Shown here piece by piece: positions 43,514 through 50,653 of a stretch of 50,653 nucleotides of DNA. A model generated the notes under the pieces. The model ran no database searches, had not been told where the DNA came from, and worked only from the letters and a program-made list of their open reading frames with translations. Position numbers and translations under genes: made by a program. This stretch comes from Actinomycetes bacterium (GTDB taxonomy: Bacteria; Actinomycetota; Thermoleophilia; RBG-16-64-13), in the NCBI GenBank assembly GCA_024637095.1, contig JAGXFV010000004.1, positions 1 through 50,653 of the forward strand, written 5' to 3'. Within the stretch, counting starts at the first letter, position 1. Every line of letters begins with the position of its first letter.

Positions 43514-43621
43514 GGTCCCCCCAGACTTCGCGTCGACTACGGGATAGGTGCTAACCGCGATTCTCAGTAGTCGCGCCACTCAGCATTCTATCTCACCAGA
43601 GGCGGCCCAGCTTACGCCGCG

Positions 43622-43649
43622 TTGATAAACTGGTGAATGCTGGTATAGG
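43622..43649 (+). promoter_or_regulatory. Candidate promoter of the orphan small-protein gene
   Basis: TTGATA (43622-43627), 16-base spacer and TATAGG (43644-43649) give a good sigma-70-like promoter about 90 bases before the ATG at 43741. On the other strand TAGAAT (43585-43590) could be a -10 for the CobW operon, but no convincing -35 accompanies it. Confidence 0.45.
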
Positions 43650-43740
43650 CCCCATTAGCGGGGAGTTTGTCCGGTTCGCCGGGTGGGCGGGCCGGAAGGG
43701 GACCGCGGGGGATGGTTGTAATCGCAGGGGAAAGGTCAGG

Positions 43741-44061
43741 ATGTCCCTCAGCAAAGAATTCCATCGTCCACCTCCAGCCCGGAAGGTGGACCTTCACAAG
43801 GTATGGGCCGCGATACGCTTCGAGGCCGCGCGCCAGTACGAGCTATTCCACGACACGACTCAGACGGACACCCGCGAGCGCCAGATTACCTCGATGGAGC
43901 ACGGCATCGTCAACATGGTGATGAGAGGCGCGGCCCGCGTCGAGGACGACGGGACCGTGCTCTTCTGGAATCCTCGCGACGGCGAGTTCGTCGAGTACGA
44001 CGAGGATTACAATGAGTTGATGCTCGACTTCATGCGAGGCTTCGCCGGCGCCGCGGGCTAG
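43741..44061 (+). CDS. Conserved-looking hypothetical protein, 106 residues
   Basis: I do not recognise this protein. ATG 43741 (MSLSKEFHRPPPARK) has AAAGGTCAGG upstream; the frame extends to 43633, but that part lies over the promoter. The sequence is soluble and acidic toward the C-terminus, with VWAAIRFEAARQYELFHDTT, SMEHGIVNMVMRGAARV and an acidic end rich in Asp, Glu and Tyr. No transmembrane helix, signal or Cys is present. It stands alone, divergent from the CobW operon and convergent with an ABC permease, so context does not reveal a role. Confidence 0.6.
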   Translation: MSLSKEFHRPPPARKVDLHKVWAAIRFEAARQYELFHDTTQTDTRERQITSMEHGIVNMVMRGAARVEDDGTVLFWNPRDGEFVEYDEDYNELMLDFMRGFAGAAG

Positions 44062-44086
44062 GTCTCGACCGGCGTCTCGGCGCCGG

Positions 44087-44866
44087 CTAGTCGCTTAGAT
44101 CCTGGCGGCGCAGGACCGCGGTGGCCGCGCCAAGCAGGATCACCGTGTAGACCGCGATCAGCGCGGCCGCGGGTGCCGGGTCCAGTGGCGCCACGGTCAT
44201 CTCGCTCTCCATGCGCATGACTCCTTGGGCGAGCATGTTGGGCAGGTAGGGGAGTATCTGGGTGGCTCCGTCCCCGAGCAGGTTGGCCAGCTGCACGAAC
44301 AGGTTCTCAACCAGCAGGGTGATCACCAGCCCGCCGCCGATGGCCACGAGCATGGAGCGCCCGACCACCGCCAGCAGCAGCGCGAGCGCCGTGTAGGGCA
44401 GCACGGCGTAGACTCCGGCGGCCACGGTCAGAATGATTTCCCCCCAATCGAGAGCGATCTCTCCGTCGACCAGCAGGGCGGAGGCGGGCAGGGTGACCAG
44501 CGCGGCAGCCACGAAGAAGAGCAGGATGGGGCCAAGCATGGACAGGAATTTGGTCCATAGGAAGGTGCTGCGCGCGACTCCCTTGCTCAGCCACAGGTGA
44601 AGGCTCCGCCAGCCGTACTCCTGAGCCATGAGTGCGCCCGCGAGCACCACGGCGAGCATGCCGCCCATGGTGGCGGTGCCCGTGGTCTGCAGGACATCCA
44701 ACAGCTGACCGCCCACGGTCTCGGTCGAATCTGTACCGAGTTCAGTCGTGACGTTGCGGAGCACCGTTATGAGCAGGGCGAACGCTGCCAAGAGGCCGAC
44801 CTCGACCCAGAGCACGCTGCTCCTAAAGACCTTTGACTGCTGTGCTTTCAATACGCGGGCGAACAT
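44087..44866 (-). CDS. ABC-2 type transporter permease
   Basis: A 259-residue membrane protein with six hydrophobic helices in the ABC-2 permease pattern: the start MFARVLKAQQSKVFRSS, a first helix near 25-40, a YGWRSLHLWLSKG loop between helices 2 and 3, and further helices to the end. Such permeases pair with a separate ATPase for export of drugs, lipids or lantibiotics. The expected ATPase gene upstream is reduced to a 3' fragment next to tRNA-Sec, so this permease may be orphaned. Confidence 0.85.
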   Translation of the reverse strand: MFARVLKAQQSKVFRSSVLWVEVGLLAAFALLITVLRNVTTELGTDSTETVGGQLLDVLQTTGTATMGGMLAVVLAGALMAQEYGWRSLHLWLSKGVARSTFLWTKFLSMLGPILLFFVAAALVTLPASALLVDGEIALDWGEIILTVAAGVYAVLPYTALALLLAVVGRSMLVAIGGGLVITLLVENLFVQLANLLGDGATQILPYLPNMLAQGVMRMESEMTVAPLDPAPAAALIAVYTVILLGAATAVLRRQDLSD

Positions 44867-44933
44867 GTCGGCTCCTTTGACTCTTGGTTGTGCGCGGCGC
44901 CTGCCGCGGGATTTTGCGATCGTCTTCTTTCCG

Positions 44934-45046
44934 CTACTCCGTCAAGGTGAGGAACACACTCTCGAGGTCCGCCGACGTGTTCGGCGAGGTCGTGTCAGGC
45001 GAGGTCGAGTCGGCGGGGGACGATGCTAAACTAAGACCCTCCTCGG
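44934..45046 (-). pseudogene. C-terminal remnant of an ABC transporter ATPase
   Basis: Directly upstream of the ABC-2 permease, on its strand, a short frame ends at TAG 44934-44936. The end of the frame reads SADLESVFLTLTE, which closely matches the usual C-terminus of ABC-2-associated ATPases (..LEDVFLxLT..). The next 25 residues upstream are Ser/Thr/Pro-rich, and the frame then runs into the tRNA-Sec gene. No Walker motifs are present. The most likely history is that the ATPase lost its 5' part during a rearrangement next to the tRNA. Confidence 0.5.
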
Positions 45047-45143
45047 GGAGCGGCATCCGGCCTGGTGGTCGGCTCGGTCTTCAAAACCGCTGTTGGGCGG
45101 TGGTCCCGTCCAGGGTGGGTTCGACTCCCACGCCGCTCCGCCA
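45047..45143 (+). tRNA. selC: tRNA-Sec (UCA)
   Basis: A 97-base selenocysteine tRNA. The acceptor stem is the long bacterial form, 8 bp (GGAGCGGC, 45047-45054, with GCCGCTCC, 45132-45139), plus G discriminator and an encoded CCA (45141-45143). The anticodon loop CTTCAAA gives TCA at 45081-45083. A long variable arm (about 45090-45110) and the T-arm GGTGGGTTCGACTCCCACG follow. It serves selA and selB. Confidence 0.97.
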
Positions 45144-45565
45144 TATTCCTTCTTGCACCAGTTTTCGTCCAACTGGGCGGTTTCTAAGACAGCCCACCCT
45201 TGGATCATCTAGCTCGCGACAGAAAACCTCCTGCAGCCCCGGAAACAGGTCAGATCGTCCACCCACTCCGAGCCCGTCCACCCACTCGGAGTCGGCGTAC
45301 TCGCTTCGTAACCGGCGTGGCCCGCTCCCAAGCGCCGACGGGGCCGGCGAAGTGTCCTGAGCCTCACCTTGGCTTTCACGCTCCATCCGCAGCTTGAATC
45401 TATTGATTAAGCGAAGCTGCTAATTAATCTGAGCTAGGTCTCTAATTCACTTTGGGCGGCAGAACCTCCACCGGTTTGGTCTGTCCATTCTTACAGTCGT
45501 GAGTTTTCCTCATTGTTCTGAGCAAATAGCAAATAATTGTCTCACACCACTTCGATGATCAATTG
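45144..45565. other. Gene-poor intergenic region with a 13-bp direct repeat
   Basis: Composition shifts from GC-rich to AT-rich and no reading frame looks coding on either strand. The only structures seen are the direct repeat CGTCCACCCACTC at 45256-45268 and 45275-45287 (19-bp period), and an AT-rich dyad GATTAA/TTAATC (45405-45429). Confidence 0.5.
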
Positions 45566-45594
45566 TTGCATTGTTCAATAACTTGAACTAAAGT
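45566..45594 (+). promoter_or_regulatory. Candidate promoter of the SLH-cytochrome gene
   Basis: TTGCAT (45566-45571) and TAAAGT (45589-45594) are spaced by 17 bases in an AT-rich stretch. They lie at the start of a leader of roughly 235 bases preceding the cytochrome start codon. Confidence 0.4.
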
Positions 45595-45836
45595 GGGTTG
45601 CGGGCCGAAGTTTACTGCCATACTTTCGGTCACTGAAGCTGGTTAACTCTGAGCCCAACGGGATTCACTCTATCCCGATAGGAGGGAGTCTCACTGCCCT
45701 CCCAGGTCCTCAGACTTGGATCGCCGTCAATCTGCAGTTGTCCGACGGCGACCGTACCGACCGCGAAAGGAGGTGAACGGGCCAGCTATCACTCGTAGGG
45801 GGGTCCCTGTAGAGGGGGCGACTACTAGGAGGTAGC
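45595..45836 (+). ncRNA. Structured 5' leader of the SLH-cytochrome gene
   Basis: Three clean hairpins are lined up before the gene: CGGGAT/ATCCCG (45659-45677, 7-base loop), GGAGGG/CCCTCC (45681-45702) and the 8-bp TCGCCGTC/GACGGCGA (45721-45751). They are followed by a strong SD-like AAAGGAGGTGA (about 45767-45777) that has no usable start right after it, and then the real AGGAGGT before the ATG. I did not find the sequence boxes of the c-di-GMP or cobalamin riboswitches. It could be an unknown riboswitch, a protein-binding leader or a stability element. Confidence 0.4.
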
Positions 45837-48410
45837 ATGCAGCATCGGTTACGACTGTTGGTCCTCCTCACGCTGGTCGGCCTGATCAGCCTGGGAGCGG
45901 CGGGCAGCGCTTTGGCGGCTCCCACCACCAACGCCTTTGGCCAGACCTTTGCCGGTCAGGACAGGTGCGTTACCTGCCACTCGATGCCGATCTTTGGCGA
46001 GGGTCTGGATGTGGCACCCGCGTATCTAGAATCGCGTCACGGCGCCTTCATGGCGGACGTGCTCGCAAATCCCGAACTGCTCATTCCGGGCATCAATTCC
46101 GGTCTCTGGCCGTCCCCACTGGGTGACGGCGTCGGCGGCCTCCAGTTCGGGCCGGACGATGTCTGGCTTCAGGTCGGGGCACCCGGCCGGGCCAAGGAGT
46201 ACATCGCCAAGTACCAAGGCGGCGACGCCACCAACAGCCTGGGGCAGTACATCCCCGCCATCAATCCGGCGGATGACTACCCGATCTTCGACCCCATGGG
46301 CTTCAGCGAAGAGCACATGGAGTGGGAAGGCGAAGGCGACGCGGTGGGCGTGGCGGCCTACTTCCAGCGTTGCGGCGGCTGCCACAACCTGGGCCTCACC
46401 CGTCCGGCCAATGCCGAGATGACCCTGCCGAACGGCGCAGTCATCGGCCCGGACACCCCGACCGAATGGGCCGGTCTCGGCATTCAGTGCGAGAACTGCC
46501 ACGGCACGGGTTCTACCGACAGCCCACACGAAACCACCGGCGTGGGTGTAGTGGGGATGCCGCGGATCCTCTCCTCGGAAGTCTGCGGCCAGTGCCACGT
46601 CAACGCGGCGACCACCGAGAAGCGGCTGGGCTCGGGCAGCAGCTTCAGCAATCCGAACGCCTACACCACCGATCAGGTCCTGGCCGAGTTCATCACCGTC
46701 TACGGTTATGAGACCCCCGGCAAGGTCTATCCTTCCGGCCACAACCAGGGCATGCACCACAGCTACTACAACGAGTGGCTGCTGTCCGGCCACGCGGACT
46801 CGCGTTCGGTGCTCAAGGATGGGGAAGGCAAAGCCATCGCCCACGCCAGTGGTGAGTGCATGAGCTGCCACTCTGCCGAAGGCTACATGAAGGCCAACGG
46901 CTACGAGTCGAGCTTCTTCGAGACGTATGAGCCCTCTGTCGAAGGCGACACCCTCGACGTCGAGTGCGCCGTCTGCCACACGGTCCACAACCCCACCGGC
47001 GAAGCCCTAGGCCTGCGCGTGGAGCGCGACGAGGTGTGCTCGCAGTGCCATAACGGCGACATCGAAGAAGGCGGCAAGCTGGACCCGGCCGCCGGTGTGC
47101 ATCATCCGCAGAAGGAGATGCTGGAAGGTTACGGCCTGATCGGCGTCGCGGATGCGGAACCCTACATGGGTTACGCCACTTGCGTCGACTGCCACATGCC
47201 GAAGACCAACGCGGAGCGGGTTAGCCACCGGATGACCCCCATGCTTCCTGGCGAAGCCGAGGAGTGGGGCGTCCAGGAGGAGGGCGACTCCTGCAGTTCC
47301 TGCCACAGCCTGACCCGCGCCAGCCTGCAGAATCAGATCGACAGCTGGGCAGGGAAGATCGACGCCGGCATTGCTGACGCGAATGCGGCTATCACCGCGG
47401 CCCAAGACGGTCTTGCCGACAGCGACACCTTTGGCGCGGCGCTGATCGCGGCCGCCAAGGGCAATGTGCAGTTCGTCGACGGCGACATGAGCCAGGGCGT
47501 CCACAACCCGCCGTACGCGGTCGCCGGCCTGAAGAAGGCCGAGGAGTTCGCCGCTCTGGTGGGTTCGGCACTCGACCTCACGCTCCCGGCGACGGCCAAC
47601 CCCGGTGACCTAGTGATGGCCAGCGGCAAGCTGATGGACGGCTCTGACGCCGCCCTTTCCGGTCAAGCCATCACGATCAAGGTCGGCGGCGAGACCGTGG
47701 CCCAGGCGAAGACCGACGCCGGCGGTGCCTTCTCGGTTCACTTCGCTGCCCGTAAGAGCGGCGCTTACGTTGCGGTTTGGGCGCCGGTTCCCGGCGGCGA
47801 GTTGGCTTCCGCCCCGGTCACCCTGAACGTCCAAGGTGTGCCCATGGCTCACTTCAGCGACGTCCCCATGACCCACCAGTTCTTCGCGCATATCGAAGGC
47901 CTGTACGGTGAGGGGATCATCGACGGTATCGGCAGCGGTATGTTCGGTCCTGCGGAACTCGTCAAACGGGCCCAGATCGCCAAGATGGTGGTGGGCGCGA
48001 TGGGCATGCACGACGATGCCTGGACCAACTGGGGCACTCCCAGCTTCGAGGACGTGCCAATGCCGGCCGTCCAGAACGAAGCCGATCGCTATCCCTTCGA
48101 CTACGTCGAGGAAGCGAAGATGAACGGTGTGGTCAAGGGTGTGACGGCGGACACGTTCGAACCCTGGGCCAATATCACCCGGGTGCAACTCGCGCTGATG
48201 GTGGCCCGCGCCAGCGGAGCCGACCTGAGCGCAGCCCCCGCCTCGTCCTTCACCGACATCACCGGCCTGAGTGAAGAAGCTCAGGAGGCGATCAACTGGT
48301 GCAAGGCGAACGGCATCATCGACGGCAAGACCGCGACCACGTTCGACCCCTACGGGTCGGCGACCCGCGGCCACGCCGCCAAGATGATCTGGAACCTGAT
48401 GCAGATGTAG
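45837..48410 (+). CDS. SLH-anchored nonaheme c-type cytochrome
   Basis: An 857-residue secreted cytochrome. Signal peptide residues 1-27 (cleavage after SALA). Nine CXXCH heme sites lie between about residues 44 and 490: CVTCH, CGGCH, CENCH, CGQCH, CMSCH, CAVCH, CSQCH, CVDCH and CSSCH. A helical segment with GVHNPPYA (about 557) recalls nitrite-reductase and octaheme-type cytochromes. A beta-sandwich, Ig-like region follows (about 580-667), then three SLH domains (about 672-723, 737-792, 805-857). The SLH repeats should bind the protein to cell-wall polymers, leaving the hemes near the surface. Transport of electrons across the wall is likely. Confidence 0.93.
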   Translation: MQHRLRLLVLLTLVGLISLGAAGSALAAPTTNAFGQTFAGQDRCVTCHSMPIFGEGLDVAPAYLESRHGAFMADVLANPELLIPGINSGLWPSPLGDGVGGLQFGPDDVWLQVGAPGRAKEYIAKYQGGDATNSLGQYIPAINPADDYPIFDPMGFSEEHMEWEGEGDAVGVAAYFQRCGGCHNLGLTRPANAEMTLPNGAVIGPDTPTEWAGLGIQCENCHGTGSTDSPHETTGVGVVGMPRILSSEVCGQCHVNAATTEKRLGSGSSFSNPNAYTTDQVLAEFITVYGYETPGKVYPSGHNQGMHHSYYNEWLLSGHADSRSVLKDGEGKAIAHASGECMSCHSAEGYMKANGYESSFFETYEPSVEGDTLDVECAVCHTVHNPTGEALGLRVERDEVCSQCHNGDIEEGGKLDPAAGVHHPQKEMLEGYGLIGVADAEPYMGYATCVDCHMPKTNAERVSHRMTPMLPGEAEEWGVQEEGDSCSSCHSLTRASLQNQIDSWAGKIDAGIADANAAITAAQDGLADSDTFGAALIAAAKGNVQFVDGDMSQGVHNPPYAVAGLKKAEEFAALVGSALDLTLPATANPGDLVMASGKLMDGSDAALSGQAITIKVGGETVAQAKTDAGGAFSVHFAARKSGAYVAVWAPVPGGELASAPVTLNVQGVPMAHFSDVPMTHQFFAHIEGLYGEGIIDGIGSGMFGPAELVKRAQIAKMVVGAMGMHDDAWTNWGTPSFEDVPMPAVQNEADRYPFDYVEEAKMNGVVKGVTADTFEPWANITRVQLALMVARASGADLSAAPASSFTDITGLSEEAQEAINWCKANGIIDGKTATTFDPYGSATRGHAAKMIWNLMQM

Positions 48411-48461
48411 AGCAGCAGCTAGCCGGCTGCTCTGGAGAGCGGTAAGTGAAGCCCTCCCGGT

Positions 48462-48493
48462 GAGGAGGTCCCTTTTGAGGGGCCTCCTCTCTT
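48462..48493 (+). terminator. Terminator-like hairpin after the cytochrome gene
   Basis: GAGGAGGTCCC (48462-48472) pairs with GGGGCCTCCTC (48479-48489) across loop TTTTGA, with one G-U pair, and is followed by the short pyrimidine run TCTT. It lies about 50 bases after the cytochrome stop codon. Confidence 0.65.
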
Positions 48494-48497
48494 GTCT

Positions 48498-48607
48498 GGA
48501 AGCTACCGATGTGGCACTTGCCCGCGGGCACAAGGGTTCAATTCCGTCTCCCCCAGCTGGCGCACGCGAACGCCTACACCACCGACCAGATCCTGGCCGA
48601 GGGTCAC
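48498..48607 (+). pseudogene. Frameshifted remnant of a second multiheme cytochrome
   Basis: TGTGGCACTTGC (48510-48521) encodes CGTC; adding one base after 48522 would give a heme motif CGTCH and the continuation AGTRVQFRLPQLAHANAY, TTDQILAEGH. The stretch 48567-48601 agrees with 46654-46688 of the intact cytochrome at 33 of 35 bases, and both encode NAYTTDQ[VI]LAE. No start and no C-terminal part exist; the fragment ends in the 3' end of the convergent permease gene. It is a decayed relic of a paralogous cytochrome. Confidence 0.7.
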
Positions 48608-50653
48608 ATGGCGCGCTCGCGCACCACCTTGGCCACGTCCAGCCGCTGCACCACCCGAAGGATGGGCCACTGCGACAACAGGGCTACCAGCAGGATGCCG
48701 GCCGCGGAGAAGACGAAGGTCAGGGGGCGTACGTGCAGATCGAAGCGGAAGAGGTCGCTGCTGTAACTGCCCATGAAGTACCAGGCCGCCAGGTAGCCCA
48801 GGGCCAGGCCGGGCACGATGGCCAGCACCGTCAGCAGGAGGTTCTCCGCGGTGATCAGGCCGGTGATCGTGCGCCGGCCCACGCCCGCGGCCTTCAGCGT
48901 GGCTATCTCGGTGGCCCGTTCGGAGATGTTGGCGGACATGGTGTTGAAGATCAGGGCAAAGGCCATCACTCCGCCGAAGGCGAGCATCACCCCGACGAAG
49001 ACGTAGAAGAGGCCCATGAAGGACTGGATGGTATCCACCAGTGCCCGCGAATCGACGAAGGCGGCCACGCTCGGGAGTGCGGTGAGGCGAGAGCGCATCG
49101 CTGAACGGTCCGCTCCCTCCGCGTAGCGCACGACCGCAGAATTGGCCAGGGCCTGAGGAGAGCTGCCCGCCCTGTCGGCGAGATAGGCCAGGTTGGCGTA
49201 GGCCAGGGTGCCCAGCGGTTCCTCGACGAAGCCGGCGATGGTGTCGGCGAAGCTGATCCCGGCCTCGGGCAGGCGTACCGTCACCTGGTCCCCCACGGCG
49301 AAGCCCAACTGATCGCGGAGGGCCACGCCGACGTAGAGCCCCTGTTCGGGCAGTTGCGCCTTCCCGCCGCTGCTGAGCAGGAAGTCGTGCATCTGAGTGT
49401 CGCGCTCGAAGGCTTTGAGGCTGGTGGTGTAGCGCTGTTCCGCCGTCTCCAGCACTACCGGAGTTTCCAGCACGGGCTCCACCCGCCCGACCCCTTGAAC
49501 GGCCCTAATCTGCTCCAGGGGTAGGCCGCCTTGGGCGGAAGGGGGGGCTTGGGGCGAAGCGGGGGCCTCTGCCGAAGGCGGCGCGAAGTAGAGCTGAGCA
49601 TCCTGCTGCTGAATTTGCTCGAACTGGCGGTCGAGCAGCACCTGGATGGTGTCGAGCATCCCCCAGGAGACCAGGATGAGCACCAGCGCGAGGATTACCC
49701 CGAGCATGGTGGATAAGCTGCGGCGCTTGTTCCGGCCGATGCCGCGGAGCACCATTTTTGCCCATGCGGGAAGCCGGCCCAGAGGGGGAAGCAGACGCTC
49801 GAGCAGGCTGGGCCCACCCTGCGATCCGGCCGCCGTGCCCCGCATGGCGGTTCCCGGGGGCATGCGTGTCGCCCGGAATGCGGGAGCCAGAGCGGATAAG
49901 CTCCCCGCGAGCAGGCCGAAGATCGGTCCCAGGATCAGCGTCAGCGGGTGAAAGTCGATGACGGTCACCGGCACCGCGATGGCGTCCGTGTAGAAGCCGG
50001 CGATCAGCCGCCCCGCCAGGATGCCCACGGCGATCCCCGGAATCGATCCCAGCACCCCCACCACGAGGCCGTAGACCAGGTAGTGGCGGAAGACCCGCCG
50101 CCTACTGAAGCCGCTCGCCCGCAGGAGCCCGATGATGCCCTGCTGCGAGTAGACCAGCCGGGTGAGAAGTACGTAGGTGGCCATTCCCGCCGCTCCCAGG
50201 AAGAGCAGGGGGAACATGAAGGAGAGTTCGCTAAAGCCCTGCACGTCCTCCTGCAGCGCGGCGTTTGAGGCCTGCTCGGCCCGAGTGAAGGCCGCCCCCG
50301 CCGGTTGCTCCCGGGCGAGGCCGGTGAGCCTGGCGTCGAGGGCTCCGCGGTCGGCCCCGGGCGAGTAGAAGAAGAGGGCCTGTTGGGTTACCTCGGAGGA
50401 AGGCAGGCCGGAGAGGAACTCCTCGGGAGCGAAGGCGACGCCGAAGTCATCCGCCGAGGTGAGGATCTCCTGGCGGTCCCGCGCCGGCCATAGGTACTCC
50501 GGACTGGCCACCACTCCCGCCACCTCTAGCTCCCGCCAGCCGTCCCCGGCGAGTACCTCCAGACTGTCTCCCGGGGCCAGACCGAAGTGGTCGGCCATGT
50601 GCTGCTCCAAGAGAACTTCCGGCGGCGCTCCCGCGTTCAGATAGCGCCCCTCG
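48604..50653 (-). CDS. MacB/FtsX-like ABC transporter permease, 5' end missing
   Basis: The frame stays open to the right edge, beyond the first TTG at 50610, so the N-terminus lies outside the window. At least 683 residues are present. Two FtsX domains are seen, each with three or four membrane helices (around LSFMFPLLFLGAAGMATYVL, and the pair near the C-terminus), separated by large extracytoplasmic MacB-like domains with a Gln/Pro-rich linker. These proteins export or extract lipids or peptides with an ATPase partner, expected just upstream of the gene and thus outside the window. Confidence 0.88.
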   Translation of the reverse strand, partial: EGRYLNAGAPPEVLLEQHMADHFGLAPGDSLEVLAGDGWRELEVAGVVASPEYLWPARDRQEILTSADDFGVAFAPEEFLSGLPSSEVTQQALFFYSPGADRGALDARLTGLAREQPAGAAFTRAEQASNAALQEDVQGFSELSFMFPLLFLGAAGMATYVLLTRLVYSQQGIIGLLRASGFSRRRVFRHYLVYGLVVGVLGSIPGIAVGILAGRLIAGFYTDAIAVPVTVIDFHPLTLILGPIFGLLAGSLSALAPAFRATRMPPGTAMRGTAAGSQGGPSLLERLLPPLGRLPAWAKMVLRGIGRNKRRSLSTMLGVILALVLILVSWGMLDTIQVLLDRQFEQIQQQDAQLYFAPPSAEAPASPQAPPSAQGGLPLEQIRAVQGVGRVEPVLETPVVLETAEQRYTTSLKAFERDTQMHDFLLSSGGKAQLPEQGLYVGVALRDQLGFAVGDQVTVRLPEAGISFADTIAGFVEEPLGTLAYANLAYLADRAGSSPQALANSAVVRYAEGADRSAMRSRLTALPSVAAFVDSRALVDTIQSFMGLFYVFVGVMLAFGGVMAFALIFNTMSANISERATEIATLKAAGVGRRTITGLITAENLLLTVLAIVPGLALGYLAAWYFMGSYSSDLFRFDLHVRPLTFVFSAAGILLVALLSQWPILRVVQRLDVAKVVRERAM

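Noticed and set aside
45601-45836. c-di-GMP riboswitch before the cytochrome gene
   Set aside because: The AAGG/ACGCAAAGC-type core was not present; GCGAAAGGAGG there is better read as an SD-like stretch.
46026-46988. 320-residue minus-strand frame inside the cytochrome gene
   Set aside because: Antisense to a gene with nine heme motifs; nothing recognisable in the reverse frame.
48525-48555. tRNA-like T-arm sequence GGGTTCAATTCC
   Set aside because: No acceptor, D or anticodon arms pair around it, and the stretch translates as part of the cytochrome remnant.
1-50653. CRISPR arrays, insertion sequences, prophage genes or rRNA
   Set aside because: No spaced direct-repeat array, transposase, integrase, phage structural gene or rRNA segment was recognised on either strand.

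Overview
This 50.6 kb window is high-GC bacterial chromosome. It carries a class D-type sortase, a CpsB-like phosphatase, S-layer homology (SLH) domains on a secreted cytochrome, Asp23/Gls24 and YtxH-like envelope proteins, a PucR regulator, selenocysteine machinery and a methanol:corrinoid methyltransferase system. Together these suggest an anaerobic, single-membrane bacterium, most likely a deep-branching actinobacterium or a related monoderm lineage. This placement is inferred from gene content only. I saw no phage, insertion sequence or CRISPR array.

Layout. 0-15.6 kb: cell envelope and housekeeping genes. These are a truncated large membrane protein, YjbQ, tRNA-Ala(CGC), a 26-residue membrane peptide, CPBP protease, HypC, a slipin/NfeD pair, an NlpC/P60 hydrolase, GNAT, Asp23, metallophosphoesterase, YtxH-like and MFS genes, an inositol-phosphatase-like enzyme, an acidic HEAT-repeat membrane protein, a CpsB phosphatase and a sortase. 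15.7-24.5 kb: an XRE-TPR regulator, a MarR regulator, polyprenyl diphosphate synthase, two zinc-type dehydrogenases, selA and selB. The matching tRNA-Sec lies about 20 kb away at 45.05 kb. 24.5-34.1 kb: a five-gene leftward operon (class III aminotransferase, CoA-transferase A and B, thiolase, M20 amidohydrolase) divergent from a PucR regulator, followed by a polar amino acid ABC importer. The genes read as a deacylate, deaminate, activate and thiolyse route ending in acetyl-CoA.

34.3-43.5 kb is the most interesting stretch: a bacterial mtaB-mtaC-mtaA set whose metal and cobalt ligands are all visible, followed by a MoxR-type AAA+ ATPase. Facing it is a leftward set of a CobW-type GTPase, a RamA-type reductive activase with a C-terminal double [4Fe-4S] domain, and a VWA-domain protein. 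The AAA+ and VWA genes end tail to tail. AAA+/VWA pairs of this kind (CbbQ/CbbO, NorQ/NorD, CobS/CobT) remodel or insert metals into enzymes, so this locus may encode a dedicated assembly or reactivation machine for the methanol methyltransferase. That is an inference from context.

43.7-50.6 kb: an orphan protein, an ABC-2 permease with only a C-terminal scrap of its ATPase left beside tRNA-Sec, a long structured leader, and a nonaheme c-type cytochrome carrying three SLH domains. The cytochrome is a good candidate for wall-anchored electron transfer. Downstream lie a terminator, a frameshifted remnant of a second cytochrome and a truncated MacB/FtsX-like permease running off the right edge.

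The parts could join up: methyl groups from methanol and acetyl-CoA from amino-acid breakdown supply carbon and electrons, selenoproteins encoded elsewhere (typically formate dehydrogenases) handle low-potential redox steps, and surface cytochromes could export electrons.
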